From: JBNJEL01 sp051745835 | Lineage (GTDB): Bacteria > Bacillota > Halanaerobiia > Halobacteroidales > Acetohalobiaceae | Assembly: GCA_051745835.1 (NCBI GenBank) | Contig: JBNJEL010000001.1 | Span: forward strand, 1 to 53,335 | DNA: 53,335 bases | Reading direction: 5' to 3' | Part shown: one piece after another, positions 35,591 through 44,454 of the stretch | Position numbering within the stretch: position 1 is the first letter of the stretch | Layout: every line of letters begins with the position of its first letter | Position numbers and translations under genes: made by a program | The notes under the pieces: generated by a model | Databases searched by the model: none | The model's input: only the letters and a program-made list of their open reading frames with translations | What the model was told of the DNA's origin: nothing

Positions 35591-35602
35591 TCAAACCCCT
35601 CC
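35588..35602 (-). promoter_or_regulatory. Shine-Dalgarno and AUU start of the mgtC-like gene
   Basis: GGAGGGG (35596-35602), spacer TTTGA, then ATT (35588-35590). The spacing is identical to the GGAGGGG-N5-start layout of frr (ATG) and tsf (GTG) in this window. There is no ATG, GTG or TTG in frame between the upstream stop and 35560. Confidence 0.6.
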
Positions 35603-35604
35603 TG

Positions 35605-36657
35605 CTATTCTAAATCCCCTATTGCTGACAGTAAAGTAGAAACTAATTGATCCCCTGGTACCTTCTTAATTACCTCTCCATCTTTAAATAGGAGTCCTAC
35701 ATCTTTACCACCTGCTATACCAATATCAGCCTCTCTTGCTTCACCAGGTCCATTAACTACACAGCCCATGATCGCTACTTTAATATTCTTATCTAAATCT
35801 CGAATCCGCTCTTCGACCTCATTAGCTACACCAATTAAATCTATCTCACACCGACCACAGGTAGGACAAGAGATAATCTGCGGACCTTTATGGCGTAAAT
35901 TCAGTGATTTTAAGATCTCATAACCCACTTTCACCTCTTCTACTGGACTACCGGTTAACGAAATTCTAATTGTATCTCCCAAGCCGCTACTTAAAATTGC
36001 TCCTAAGCCAACTGCTGACTTAATCGTGCCCGACCATTTTGTTCCAGCCTCAGTAATTCCTAAATGTAGTGGATAATCTACCCCAGCCGCCATTAATTCA
36101 TAAGCCCGCTTAGTCATCTCTACATCTGAAGCTTTAAGAGAGATAATAATATCATCAAAACCAAACTCTTCTAATAATCTTACATTCTCTAAACCGCTCT
36201 CTACCATCGCCTCAGCACTTGGGGCACCATACTGAGCCAAAATCTCTTCACTTAATGAACCGGCATTAACACCTACCCTAATCGGTACTTCCGCTTCTTT
36301 AGCTGCTAATGCCACTGCTTTAATCCGTTCTTTTGAGCCAATATTTCCTGGATTAATCCTCAAACCATCAATCCCTAACTCTAAAACCCGCAGTGCTAAC
36401 CGATAATTAAAGTGAATATCAGCAATTAATGGAATATCAATCGCTGATCTGATCTTAGCTATCTGATTAGCAGCTTCACGATCCGGAATAGCAACCCTTA
36501 CTAACTCGCAACCGACCTCTTCTAATTTTTTGATCTGTTCTACAGTGGCAGCTACATCTCTAGTATCGGTATTTGTCATTGACTGTACTGAAATAGGAGC
36601 TAAACCTCCCACCTTTACATTACCAATTTCTACCTGTTTACTCTTTCTGCGTTCCAT
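35605..36657 (-). CDS. ispG: (E)-4-hydroxy-3-methylbut-2-enyl-diphosphate synthase
   Basis: A 350-aa iron-sulphur enzyme of the MEP isoprenoid pathway that reduces MEcPP to HMBPP. The TIM-barrel N-domain (PISVQSMTNTDTRD, RVAIPDREAA) is followed by the 4Fe-4S domain with CPTCGRCEIDL and MGCVVNGPGEA, giving the cluster cysteines. ATG at 36657 has AGGTG 6 bases before it. The start lies inside the end of the HD-domain gene (20-bp overlap), so translation is coupled. dxr, three genes upstream, belongs to the same pathway. Confidence 0.97.
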   Translation of the reverse strand: MERRKSKQVEIGNVKVGGLAPISVQSMTNTDTRDVAATVEQIKKLEEVGCELVRVAIPDREAANQIAKIRSAIDIPLIADIHFNYRLALRVLELGIDGLRINPGNIGSKERIKAVALAAKEAEVPIRVGVNAGSLSEEILAQYGAPSAEAMVESGLENVRLLEEFGFDDIIISLKASDVEMTKRAYELMAAGVDYPLHLGITEAGTKWSGTIKSAVGLGAILSSGLGDTIRISLTGSPVEEVKVGYEILKSLNLRHKGPQIISCPTCGRCEIDLIGVANEVEERIRDLDKNIKVAIMGCVVNGPGEAREADIGIAGGKDVGLLFKDGEVIKKVPGDQLVSTLLSAIGDLE

Positions 36658-37222
36658 CCACTTCACCTACTTTATTATTACAATCTTTACATAAACAATC
36701 ACAAGCAGTTAATCTACGGTAGACTAACATATCCAACCTCCGCACCCGCTCTAATGCTTCAGCAAAATCTATCTCTAACGTATGGCGTTCTTTATCCTTT
36801 AAGTGATCCATATCATCAGCATCAAAAACTAACTGCTGAACAGGAGTTAACTCTACTCCATCACTAATCGGACTAGAAGCACTATGAAATAAGATAGCTA
36901 GAGCAATCTTACGAGCTTTACTAGGGTCTTCTTCTTTAAGTACCAATAATTCATGAGCTCTTTCAGCACCTTTAATAGTATGAATATCATAATTATTATA
37001 AGACTCATAATCCCATTCACCCTGCCGCTCCCAAGATGTATGACCGATATCATGTAACAGACCAGCTTTAGTGGCAATATCTGGACATAAATTTCGTTGA
37101 TTAGCTAATTCAAAAGCATTCTCTGCTGTTACAACAGCATGGCGTAATCCGCCCTGTGGTAGATGCTTTTTAGCTACGCTATCGGTAATTAAAGTCTCTA
37201 AGGTAACATGTTCAGTAAGCAT
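36638..37222 (-). CDS. HD-domain protein with C-terminal cysteine cluster
   Basis: A 194-aa HD-superfamily protein. The metal motif is visible as H28 (LRHAVVTAENAFELA), HDIGH at about 57-61, a further His (DIHTIKGAERAHEL) and DADDMDHL. The C-terminus is unusual: CDCLCKDCNN packs four cysteines into ten residues, enough to bind zinc or an iron-sulphur cluster. HD proteins usually hydrolyse phosphate esters or nucleotides; the substrate here is unknown. The position between rseP and ispG, overlapping ispG by 20 bp, suggests a link to isoprenoid or lipid metabolism, but that is inference only. Confidence 0.83.
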   Translation of the reverse strand: MLTEHVTLETLITDSVAKKHLPQGGLRHAVVTAENAFELANQRNLCPDIATKAGLLHDIGHTSWERQGEWDYESYNNYDIHTIKGAERAHELLVLKEEDPSKARKIALAILFHSASSPISDGVELTPVQQLVFDADDMDHLKDKERHTLEIDFAEALERVRRLDMLVYRRLTACDCLCKDCNNKVGEVDGTQKE

Positions 37223-37264
37223 CGACTCTGAACCTCCTTATCAATTCCGATTTTAGTACTCTAT

Positions 37265-38338
37265 TTAAAAAATATCTACTATATCCTTATAGACTACAAA
37301 TCCCATAAAGAGTAAGAGTAGAATTAAACCTATTAAATGAACCATTCCTTCTTTCTCAGGATCTATTGCTTTACCTCTAATTACTTCTACCCCTAAAAAA
37401 GCTAATCTACCTCCATCTAAGGCGGGAATAGGTAATAAGTTAAGTATACCTAAATTAATACTCAAAATTGCCATCAGATTCATCACTCTTAAGATACTTA
37501 CTTTAGCTGCATCGCCAACTAATTGAGCAATCTTAACCGGGCCTGCTAAATCCGAAGCTAACTGTCCGGTAATCATCCGCCAAATACCGCTAATAATTCC
37601 TACAGTTACTGCTGCTGTCTGCTTAATACCTAAAATTGCTGCCTTAAAGATATTTACATGCTCCCGAATCAACTTAGGAGCAATTCCAATAATTCCTACA
37701 TCACGCTGTTGATCTAACTGAGGAGTTACCATCAAATTCTGCTGCTGACCATCACGATTAATAGTCACCTTAATCTCCTCTTGGGGATGTTGGTTAATTA
37801 ACTGTGCTAACTCCTGCCAATTATTAACTTGAGTATCGTTAATTGCTAAAATCTTATCTCCAGTCTGTAAGCCAGCTTCTTTAGCTGGTTTCTCAGGCAA
37901 AACAGAACCAATCACAGTCGATGAAGACCCAGAAACTGGCACTCCAAAAATAGCAAAGATTAAACTAAAGATCACTCCAGCTAAGATAAAGTTCATCAAC
38001 GGCCCAGTAAAGATCACTGCCATTCGCTCCCACGGTGATTTCTGAAATAAACAGCGGTCATTCTGACAAGCCTCTTGAAAGCGCTCTACATCCTCTACTT
38101 CATCTTCCTCTTCATCAACCGGGAACTCGCCCATCATCTTACAGTATCCACCTAACGGAAAGATACGCAGCGAATATAGAGTCTCACCGTACTGCTTACT
38201 TACTAACTTCGGCCCCATTCCAACAGCGAACTCTTCTACTAAAACTCCTGTCTTCTTAGCAACAATAAAATGCCCAAACTCATGAACAAATATCAAAATC
38301 CCAATTACCACTACAAAAGATAAAATTGTAGTTAACAA
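37265..38338 (-). CDS. rseP: RIP metalloprotease RseP/RasP (site-2 protease)
   Basis: A 357-aa intramembrane zinc protease that cleaves anti-sigma factors and signal peptide remnants. The catalytic HEFGH is at residues 19-23 in the first helix; a PDZ domain (about 150-215, GLQTGDKILAINDTQVNNW) follows; the second metal motif is NLLPIPALDGGR near 310-321. Four membrane helices are evident. The start is TTG at 38338, overlapping the stop codon of dxr (TTGTTAA), with GGAGG inside the dxr 3' end, so it is translationally coupled to dxr. Confidence 0.95.
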   Translation of the reverse strand: MLTTILSFVVVIGILIFVHEFGHFIVAKKTGVLVEEFAVGMGPKLVSKQYGETLYSLRIFPLGGYCKMMGEFPVDEEEDEVEDVERFQEACQNDRCLFQKSPWERMAVIFTGPLMNFILAGVIFSLIFAIFGVPVSGSSSTVIGSVLPEKPAKEAGLQTGDKILAINDTQVNNWQELAQLINQHPQEEIKVTINRDGQQQNLMVTPQLDQQRDVGIIGIAPKLIREHVNIFKAAILGIKQTAAVTVGIISGIWRMITGQLASDLAGPVKIAQLVGDAAKVSILRVMNLMAILSINLGILNLLPIPALDGGRLAFLGVEVIRGKAIDPEKEGMVHLIGLILLLLFMGFVVYKDIVDIF

Positions 38339-39489
38339 AAAGTCTCAACCTCCTTATAGCTTTCTTCACGCGCCCACTGATCTGCTCTTAAAATCTCCTC
38401 TAAATTTGGTTGATCTATAACCTGATGTTTCTCCATTACACGTTGAATCAACTGAGGAATTGTTATAAACTTAATCTCTCCAGCTAAGAACTTAGCTACT
38501 GCCACTTCATTAGCGGCATTTAAGACTGCTGGTAGAGTTCCACCTCGCTTGCCAGCTTGATAAGCATAATCTAAACAGGGAAATAGATCACGACGCGGTG
38601 CAGTAAAATCCAACTGCCCCACTTCTGTTAAATCCAATCGCTCTAATTGATTCTCACACCGCTGAGGATAAGTCAATACATGCTGAATAGGAACTTTCAT
38701 ATCAGGTAGCCCCAGCTCAGCTAACATAGCTCCATCTCTAAATTGAACTAAAGAATGAATAATACTCTGGGGATGAACAACTACTTCAATCTCATCAAAG
38801 TCAACCCCAAATAACCACTTAGCTTCAATTACTTCCAAGCCTTTATTCATTAATGTAGCCGAATCAATCGTAATCTTACCGCCCATATCCCAGTTAGGAT
38901 GATCTAATGCTTCATTTACTGTTACTTCCGCTAATTTATCAGCACTACTCTCTCTAAATGGTCCCCCAGAAGCAGTTAAGATAATCTGTTCGACACTCTC
39001 TTTAGCTTCCCCATCTATCGCCTGAAAGATTGCATTATGTTCACTATCAATTGGTAATAACTGCACATTATTCTCCTCTGCCTGCTCTATTACTAACTCT
39101 CCAGCAATAACTAATGTTTCTTTATTGGCTAATCCAATATCTATTCCTGATTTAATAGCTGCTAAAGTAGGCTCTAAACCAACTGCTCCTACTAACGCAT
39201 TAATCACTAAATCAACTCGCGTAAGTGTAGCTACTTTAATCAAACCTGACTTACCACTTAATACTTCTGTCTCTAAACCTGATAATTTAGATGCTAACTT
39301 TTGGGCTGCTTGATCATTCATCATCACAACAAATTCAGGCTCAAATTCACGCGCTTGAGCTGCTAGTTGGTCTACACTTTGATTAGCAGTTAAAGCAACC
39401 ACCTTATAATCTTGATCTGAATTTCTAATTACCTCTAATGTCTGTGTTCCAATCGAACCAGTAGAACCTAAAATAGTTAACGACTTCAT
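38332..39489 (-). CDS. dxr: 1-deoxy-D-xylulose 5-phosphate reductoisomerase
   Basis: A 385-aa NADPH- and metal-dependent enzyme that makes MEP, the first committed step of the MEP pathway. GSTGSIG (8-14) binds NADPH; the metal and substrate region is PIDSEHNAIFQ and TASGGPFR, with HPNWDMGGKITIDSATLMNKGLE in the middle. ATG at 39489 is 7 bases from GGAGG; an in-frame start seven codons upstream lies before the Shine-Dalgarno. It follows the permease gene by 21 bp and overlaps rseP. Confidence 0.97.
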   Translation of the reverse strand: MKSLTILGSTGSIGTQTLEVIRNSDQDYKVVALTANQSVDQLAAQAREFEPEFVVMMNDQAAQKLASKLSGLETEVLSGKSGLIKVATLTRVDLVINALVGAVGLEPTLAAIKSGIDIGLANKETLVIAGELVIEQAEENNVQLLPIDSEHNAIFQAIDGEAKESVEQIILTASGGPFRESSADKLAEVTVNEALDHPNWDMGGKITIDSATLMNKGLEVIEAKWLFGVDFDEIEVVVHPQSIIHSLVQFRDGAMLAELGLPDMKVPIQHVLTYPQRCENQLERLDLTEVGQLDFTAPRRDLFPCLDYAYQAGKRGGTLPAVLNAANEVAVAKFLAGEIKFITIPQLIQRVMEKHQVIDQPNLEEILRADQWAREESYKEVETFC

Positions 39490-39510
39490 AATAACGCCTC
39501 CATCTGTCAT

Positions 39511-40566
39511 TCAATTAAAGAATGAAATAAATCCTGCTCTAAAGACTGCCCGCAATAAGATTAAAATTGCTGGACCAATAAAAAAGCCCATCACTCCTAA
39601 CAACTGAACTCCTAAGTACATAGCAATTAATGTGGCTAACGGATGAATTCCTATATTCTCCCCGATAATCTTAGCTTCAGCTAACTGCCTAACTACCGCT
39701 ACCAAACATAATACAACTAATAACGAAATACCAAAATTAATCTCACCAATAATAATTGCATATGTAGCCCATGGTACAATCACTAAACTAGGACCAATGA
39801 TTGGAATTAAATCTAATAACCCTGCTAATAATCCCATACTGATTGCATAATTACTATCTAAAATCAACAGACCAGTAATTGTCAGCAAAGTAGTAATCGA
39901 AATTAAAGTTAGTTGCGCTCTAAGAAAGCCAATTACTGCATTCATAATCTCAATTTCTAACTTCTTAACTTTAGTATGCCACTTCTGAGGTGTTACCTTC
40001 AAGATAGACTGATTAATCAATTCCTTATCACGACTAATAAAGAAACTAGAAATTAAACTAACTAATAAAATAGTAAGAAATTTAGGTAAACTCTTAATCA
40101 GATTAAGAAAAGTCACCACACCTGTCTGAATCATATTCCTCAACTGTTGGTATAATTTTTCTAAATTTTGAGTAATCACTTCTTTAACTGTAGTTGGTAG
40201 TTCTAATTCCTGTAGCAATCTACCTAAATTTCGGTTCTGTCTTACAACCCATTGTGCTTGATCGCCAATAGTACTAAACTCAGGTATATTATTAGCTAAT
40301 TTATTTAACTCAATAAATAATCGCGATAAAAAGATTGTTACTAGTAATATAATGATAATTAATATAATTCCTAAACAGATTGTAACAGCAATTCCACGAG
40401 CTAATCCTAACCTATTACATAAGAACTGAACTATCGGCTCAATCAATGAAGCAATTACAAAAGCAATAATAAATGGTAAAAAATAAATCAAAAGATAATT
40501 AAAGAAGAACATACTAAACAAAATAACACCCAAAATACCTAAACCTAACTTATATGTAGGTTTCAT
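39511..40566 (-). CDS. AI-2E family transporter (YdbI/TqsA-type permease)
   Basis: A 351-aa polytopic membrane protein with about seven to eight helices and the two-block layout of the AI-2E exporter family. The family C-terminal stretch (LLAGLLDLIPIIGPSLVIVPW, then GENIGIHPLATLIAMYLG) is clear. Members export autoinducer-2, sodium/proton or other solutes; the substrate here cannot be read from sequence. ATG at 40566 is 8 bases from GGGAG. It lies between cdsA and dxr, a position with no counterpart in Bacillus. Confidence 0.88.
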   Translation of the reverse strand: MKPTYKLGLGILGVILFSMFFFNYLLIYFLPFIIAFVIASLIEPIVQFLCNRLGLARGIAVTICLGIILIIIILLVTIFLSRLFIELNKLANNIPEFSTIGDQAQWVVRQNRNLGRLLQELELPTTVKEVITQNLEKLYQQLRNMIQTGVVTFLNLIKSLPKFLTILLVSLISSFFISRDKELINQSILKVTPQKWHTKVKKLEIEIMNAVIGFLRAQLTLISITTLLTITGLLILDSNYAISMGLLAGLLDLIPIIGPSLVIVPWATYAIIIGEINFGISLLVVLCLVAVVRQLAEAKIIGENIGIHPLATLIAMYLGVQLLGVMGFFIGPAILILLRAVFRAGFISFFN

Positions 40567-40587
40567 TAATTTCACTCCCGTTACAGC

Positions 40588-41409
40588 TTAACTGAAGAAT
40601 TGAAAGTAGTAGTAAGTAACAGGTAGCACAAATAACAAGCTATCAAATCTATCTAAGATACCACCATGTCCTGGAATAATAGTACCAGCATCTTTAATTT
40701 GAGCATCACGTTTAAAAGTCGACTCTACTAAATCACCTAACTGCGATACTATACCTAATAACAATCCCAAAATTACTCGTTCAAACAGAGACAAAGGCAA
40801 CCACATTCCAAAGATCAAAACTGTAATTAAACTACCTACTAGACCACCTACCGCTCCTTCAATTGTCTTTTTAGGACTAATGGCCGGCGCCAACTTATTC
40901 TTACCAAGATTTAATCCTGTAAAGTAAGCAGCTGTATCAGTAGCCCAAGTTACTAATAAAGGTAACCAAATTAATCTTTTACCTATATCTACGCCTGATA
41001 ATTTAAAATTATAAATCAAAATTAAATATAAAAAGAATCCGCAGACATAGAGTACGCCCAACATAGTTACAGCAGTATCTATAATAGCTGACTGAAAATC
41101 TAAACTCTGTTTAAATAAATTACTAATCAATAAAATATATAAGATACTGATAATTCCCAAATAAAGATTAAAGTTAACAATTAGACCTTGAGTCTTTAAA
41201 TAAATCCCTACCAACAGCAATAATCCGGTTACTATCCCTACTACTTTATAAGGTCTAACTCCTTTAGCAGCTGCAAATTTATAAAACTCAAGTAGTCCCG
41301 TCCCAGCTAAAACTAAGACTGCTGCTAAAAATAATAAACCTCCTACCTTCAAGATAAAAGTTAATAAAGCGATTCCTATTAAAGCACTATAAATTCGTTT
41401 ATTTAACAC
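40588..41409 (-). CDS. cdsA: Phosphatidate cytidylyltransferase
   Basis: A 273-aa membrane enzyme with seven to eight helices that makes CDP-diacylglycerol for phospholipid synthesis. The family signature is at the C-terminus (KDAGTIIPGHGGILDRFDSLLF), preceded by DTAAYFTGLNLGKNKLAPAISPKKTIEG. Start is GTG at 41409 with AGGTG 6 bases before it. It follows uppS by 5 bp, the usual frr-uppS-cdsA-dxr order. Confidence 0.96.
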   Translation of the reverse strand: MLNKRIYSALIGIALLTFILKVGGLLFLAAVLVLAGTGLLEFYKFAAAKGVRPYKVVGIVTGLLLLVGIYLKTQGLIVNFNLYLGIISILYILLISNLFKQSLDFQSAIIDTAVTMLGVLYVCGFFLYLILIYNFKLSGVDIGKRLIWLPLLVTWATDTAAYFTGLNLGKNKLAPAISPKKTIEGAVGGLVGSLITVLIFGMWLPLSLFERVILGLLLGIVSQLGDLVESTFKRDAQIKDAGTIIPGHGGILDRFDSLLFVLPVTYYYFQFFS

Positions 41410-41414
41410 TCAAA

Positions 41415-42194
41415 TCACCTACTACTTTCTTCCTTTACTCTGCCAAATCTACGCTCTCTTGTCTGGTACTCAGCAATAGCTGCCAAAAGATCTCGTTCTT
41501 CAAAATCAGGCCAATAAATCTCAGTAAAGTAGAATTCAGCATAAGCCAACTGCCATAATAAAAAGTTACTAATCCGCTCTTCACCGCTTGGTCTAATCAA
41601 TAAATCCGGATCAGGAATTCCAGCTGTATAAAGCTTGCGATTGAAAGTATCTTCGGTTATCTCTTCTAAGGATAGTGAACCCTGCTTAACTTTAGCTGCT
41701 ACTTCCTTAGCTGCATCAACTATCTCTGCTCGTCCTCCATAATTGAGAGCAATATTTAAATTAAGTCCTTGATTAGTAGCTGTTAACTCCACTACCTCTG
41801 CTGCTTTCTTCTGTACTGAGTTTGGTAATTTATCATCTCTACCTAAAACTCGCACCTTAATATCAGATTGATCTAACTGCTTAACTTCATGTTCAAAAAC
41901 TTGATTGAATAATTTCATCAGAAAATTAATTTCACTCTGCGGTCGATTCCAGTTTTCAGTAGAAAAAGCAAATACAGTTAAATAGTCAACTCCTAATTGA
42001 TTACTAACCTCTACTATCTCTTTTAAACGCTTAACTCCTTCACGATGTCCTTCTCTACGAGCTAAACCTTGTTCTTTTGCCCATCGTCCATTGCCGTCCA
42101 TAATAATAGCAATATGTTCAGGCAATTTAGCAGCTAAAACCTGTTGACGTAATTCTGCGACTGACTGGTTAGACGACGTAACATCTGAGTGCAT
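41415..42194 (-). CDS. uppS: Isoprenyl transferase (undecaprenyl diphosphate synthase)
   Basis: A 259-aa cis-prenyltransferase that builds the C55 lipid carrier for peptidoglycan. Catalytic D33 lies in IMDGNGRWAK; other motifs are FAFSTENWNRP, LNYGGRAEIVDA and RPSGEERISNFLLWQLAY. It has a longer N-terminus (about 25 residues before the core) than Bacillus UppS. ATG at 42194 has GGAGG 7 bases upstream; earlier ATGs lie in that site. Confidence 0.97.
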   Translation of the reverse strand: MHSDVTSSNQSVAELRQQVLAAKLPEHIAIIMDGNGRWAKEQGLARREGHREGVKRLKEIVEVSNQLGVDYLTVFAFSTENWNRPQSEINFLMKLFNQVFEHEVKQLDQSDIKVRVLGRDDKLPNSVQKKAAEVVELTATNQGLNLNIALNYGGRAEIVDAAKEVAAKVKQGSLSLEEITEDTFNRKLYTAGIPDPDLLIRPSGEERISNFLLWQLAYAEFYFTEIYWPDFEERDLLAAIAEYQTRERRFGRVKEESSR

Positions 42195-42223
42195 CCTCTT
42201 ACCTCCCATCAATTACAACATAA

Positions 42224-42248
42224 CCCCCTCTGCTCTCTAAAGAGGGGG
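42224..42248 (-). terminator. GC-rich hairpin between frr and uppS
   Basis: An 8-bp stem (CCCCCTCT, 42224-42231, with AGAGGGGG, 42241-42248), followed on the minus strand by TTATGTTGT. With its weak T-run it may be a partial terminator or RNA-processing site inside the operon. Confidence 0.55.
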
Positions 42249-42300
42249 ATCCTACCAGAATATATTACTGCTATCATTATTCTTGCTACTAACTTCCAAA

Positions 42301-42858
42301 CTAAATCGCTAAAATTTCTTCTTCTTTCTTCTCTAATAACTGATCAATTTGAGCAATAAACTCATCAGTTAACTCCTGAATATTATCTAATCCCCGATGA
42401 TAATTATCCTCAGATATCTCACCTTGACCTTCTAATTTCTCTAATCGATCATTAGCCTCACGTCTTAGATTACGAATCTTAATGCGGTGATCTTCTGCCT
42501 TATCATTAGCTAAATTAACGTACTCTTTACGCCGTTCTTCAGTCAACTTAGGAATATTAATTCTAATTACATCCCCATCATTATTAGGCGTTAGATCTAA
42601 CTCTGATTTTAAGATTGCTCTTTCTATATCCTCTAAGACACTATCATCCCACGGCTTAATTACTAACTGTCTTGGTTCAGGAGCAGCTACCTTAGCCATC
42701 TGATTAATCGGTGTTGGTGAACCATAGTAATCAGCTGTAATTCCTTCTAATAATGACGGCTTAGCTCTACCAGTTCTAATCTTACCAAATTCATCTTTTA
42801 GTTCAGAGATAACTTCCTTCATCTTATTCTCTGTCTCTTTTTCTACCTGTTTAATCAT
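42301..42858 (-). CDS. frr: Ribosome recycling factor
   Basis: A 185-aa tRNA-shaped factor that splits post-termination ribosomes with EF-G. The three-helix bundle and family sequences (LRTGRAKPSLLEGI-like KIRTGRAKPSLLEG, LTEERRKEYVNLA, IRNLRREAND) are clear. GGAGGGG is 5 bases before the ATG, the reference layout for two non-AUG starts elsewhere in this window. It lies 31 bp after pyrH. Confidence 0.97.
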   Translation of the reverse strand: MIKQVEKETENKMKEVISELKDEFGKIRTGRAKPSLLEGITADYYGSPTPINQMAKVAAPEPRQLVIKPWDDSVLEDIERAILKSELDLTPNNDGDVIRINIPKLTEERRKEYVNLANDKAEDHRIKIRNLRREANDRLEKLEGQGEISEDNYHRGLDNIQELTDEFIAQIDQLLEKKEEEILAI

Positions 42859-42889
42859 TAGTACCCCTCCTTAATCTCAATTTCTAACT

Positions 42890-43603
42890 TTAACGAACAA
42901 AAGTGCCTATCTTCTCACCTAAGACAACCTTCTTAATATTCTCCATCTCTTTTAAACCAAATACTATAAGTGGTATCTCATTATCCATACATAGTGATAC
43001 AGCAGTAGAATCCATAACACCTAAACCACGATTGATTACATCCATATAATTTAGTTCTTTAAATTTGACCGCATCAGGATTTTCAGTCGGATCTGAATCA
43101 TAAACCCCATCAACATTTTTAGCCATCAATATTGCATCGGCATCTATCTCAGCCGCTCGTAAAGCAGCAGTGGTATCAGTAGAGAAGAACGGATTACCAG
43201 TACCAGCAGCAAAGATTACAATACGCTTCTTCTCTAGATGTCTAATCGCTCTACGTCTAATATAAGGTTCGGCTATCTCACGCATCGCAATAGCAGTTTG
43301 AACTCTTGTTTCAATCTTTAATTTCTCTAAAGCATCCTGTAGCGCTAAAGAATTAATCACGGTTGCAAGCATCCCCATATAATCTGCTGTTCCTCGATCC
43401 ATACCCTTAGCACTACCGGCTACTCCTCTAAAAATATTGCCGCCGCCAACTACAATTGAAACTTCAACCCCTGTCTTAGTAACCTCTTTTATCTCTTTAG
43501 CTACCGAATTGATAAACTCTGGATCAATACCATATTCTTGAGTGCCACTTAATACTTCACCACTTAATTTAATAATTACTCGCGAAAATTTAGCTTCTGC
43601 CAT
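42890..43603 (-). CDS. pyrH: UMP kinase
   Basis: A 237-aa hexameric bacterial UMP kinase of the amino-acid kinase fold, converting UMP to UDP. Family motifs: VIIKLSGEVLSG at the N-terminus, VVGGGNIFRG, MDRGTADYMGMLATVINS and AAGTGNPFFSTDTTAALRAAE. GGAGG lies 7 bases before ATG. It sits between tsf and frr as in most Firmicutes. Confidence 0.97.
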   Translation of the reverse strand: MAEAKFSRVIIKLSGEVLSGTQEYGIDPEFINSVAKEIKEVTKTGVEVSIVVGGGNIFRGVAGSAKGMDRGTADYMGMLATVINSLALQDALEKLKIETRVQTAIAMREIAEPYIRRRAIRHLEKKRIVIFAAGTGNPFFSTDTTAALRAAEIDADAILMAKNVDGVYDSDPTENPDAVKFKELNYMDVINRGLGVMDSTAVSLCMDNEIPLIVFGLKEMENIKKVVLGEKIGTFVR

Positions 43604-43674
43604 TAAAAAACCTCCAGTCTGTCCTCGATCGATTCGATAGATATAAATTCCTTTAAAAAAGAATCTTATTTAAA

Positions 43675-43701
43675 AAGAGAACACATGATGTGTTCTCTTT
43701 A
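43675..43701 (-). terminator. Terminator/attenuator between tsf and pyrH
   Basis: A perfect 13-bp stem (AAAGAGAACACAT with ATGTGTTCTCTTT) closed on a single base, with T-rich sequence at its 3' end on the minus strand. It begins within 10 bases of the tsf stop. Confidence 0.82.
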
Positions 43702-43707
43702 TTAAAT

Positions 43708-44364
43708 TTATTCTTTATTTTCAACTTCATTTTGAACTTCGGCAGCAAAATCTTCTTCTTCAACCTCAATTCCTTCACCTAACTCATAACGAGTGAAGCG
43801 TCTAATATTAATATTCTCTCCTAATTCAGCAATCTTTTCAGTAATTAATTCCTCAATAGTCATATCAGAATCTCTAACATATTCTTGCTCTAATAGACAG
43901 TTTTGTGAGAAGTACTTATTAAGTCGTCCTTCTACAATCTGCTCTACTATATGATCAGGCTTGTTCTCATTAGCAGCTTGATTCTTCAGTACCTCTTTTT
44001 CCTGTTCTATAACTTCTTGTGGTACATCCTCACGTGATAAGTAATCAGGATTAGCAGCTGCAATATGCATAGCAATATTATTAACTAACTCTTTGAAAGC
44101 ATCATTTTTAGCTACAAAATCAGTTTCACAGTTCACTTCTAACAATACACCGATAGTTCCATTCATATGTATATAAGAATGAACTAAACCTTCAGCAGCT
44201 GTCCGTTCTGATTTTTCTTCTGCTTCACTAATTCCTTTTTCTCTTAAGTACTTAACAGCTTCATCCATATCACCATCAGTTTCATTTAAAGCTTTCTTAC
44301 AATCTAAAATTCCAGCACCAGTCTTACTTCTTAATTCTTTAACATCACTTGCCGAAATACTCAC
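43708..44364 (-). CDS. tsf: Elongation factor Ts
   Basis: A 218-aa nucleotide exchange factor for EF-Tu, of the shorter type. The N-terminal UBA-like domain (VKELRSKTGAGILDCKKALNETDGD) and the core (HMNGTIGVLLEVNCETDFVAKND) are unmistakable. The start is GTG at 44364, 5 bases after GGAGGGG. The C-terminus is acidic. It follows rpsB, separated by a hairpin that probably attenuates read-through. Confidence 0.97.
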   Translation of the reverse strand: MSISASDVKELRSKTGAGILDCKKALNETDGDMDEAVKYLREKGISEAEEKSERTAAEGLVHSYIHMNGTIGVLLEVNCETDFVAKNDAFKELVNNIAMHIAAANPDYLSREDVPQEVIEQEKEVLKNQAANENKPDHIVEQIVEGRLNKYFSQNCLLEQEYVRDSDMTIEELITEKIAELGENINIRRFTRYELGEGIEVEEEDFAAEVQNEVENKE

Positions 44365-44396
44365 TTAAACCCCTCCTTAAAATTAAACTTAAGAAA

Positions 44397-44431
44397 AGGG
44401 CGTTATAAAGAATTAAACTCTATAACACCCT
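44397..44431 (-). terminator. Attenuator hairpin between rpsB and tsf
   Basis: An 11-bp stem (arms 44397-44407 and 44421-44431; one G-U in minus-strand RNA) followed by TTTCTTAAG. It lies in the 90-bp rpsB-tsf gap and is likely a leaky terminator, as tsf has no obvious promoter of its own. Confidence 0.75.
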
Positions 44432-44454
44432 AATTGATAATAGTTTAGATAAAA

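Noticed and set aside
38035..38259. Plus-strand open frame opposite rseP
   Set aside because: No Shine-Dalgarno, no recognisable fold, and rseP coding on the other strand is unambiguous. Same reasoning for the plus-strand frames near 13625, 20622, 21140, 22615, 29476, 39125, 47425 and 49673.
43602..43674. TCGATCGA-containing repeat upstream of pyrH as an operator
   Set aside because: Too short and isolated; no second copy or promoter context to support it.
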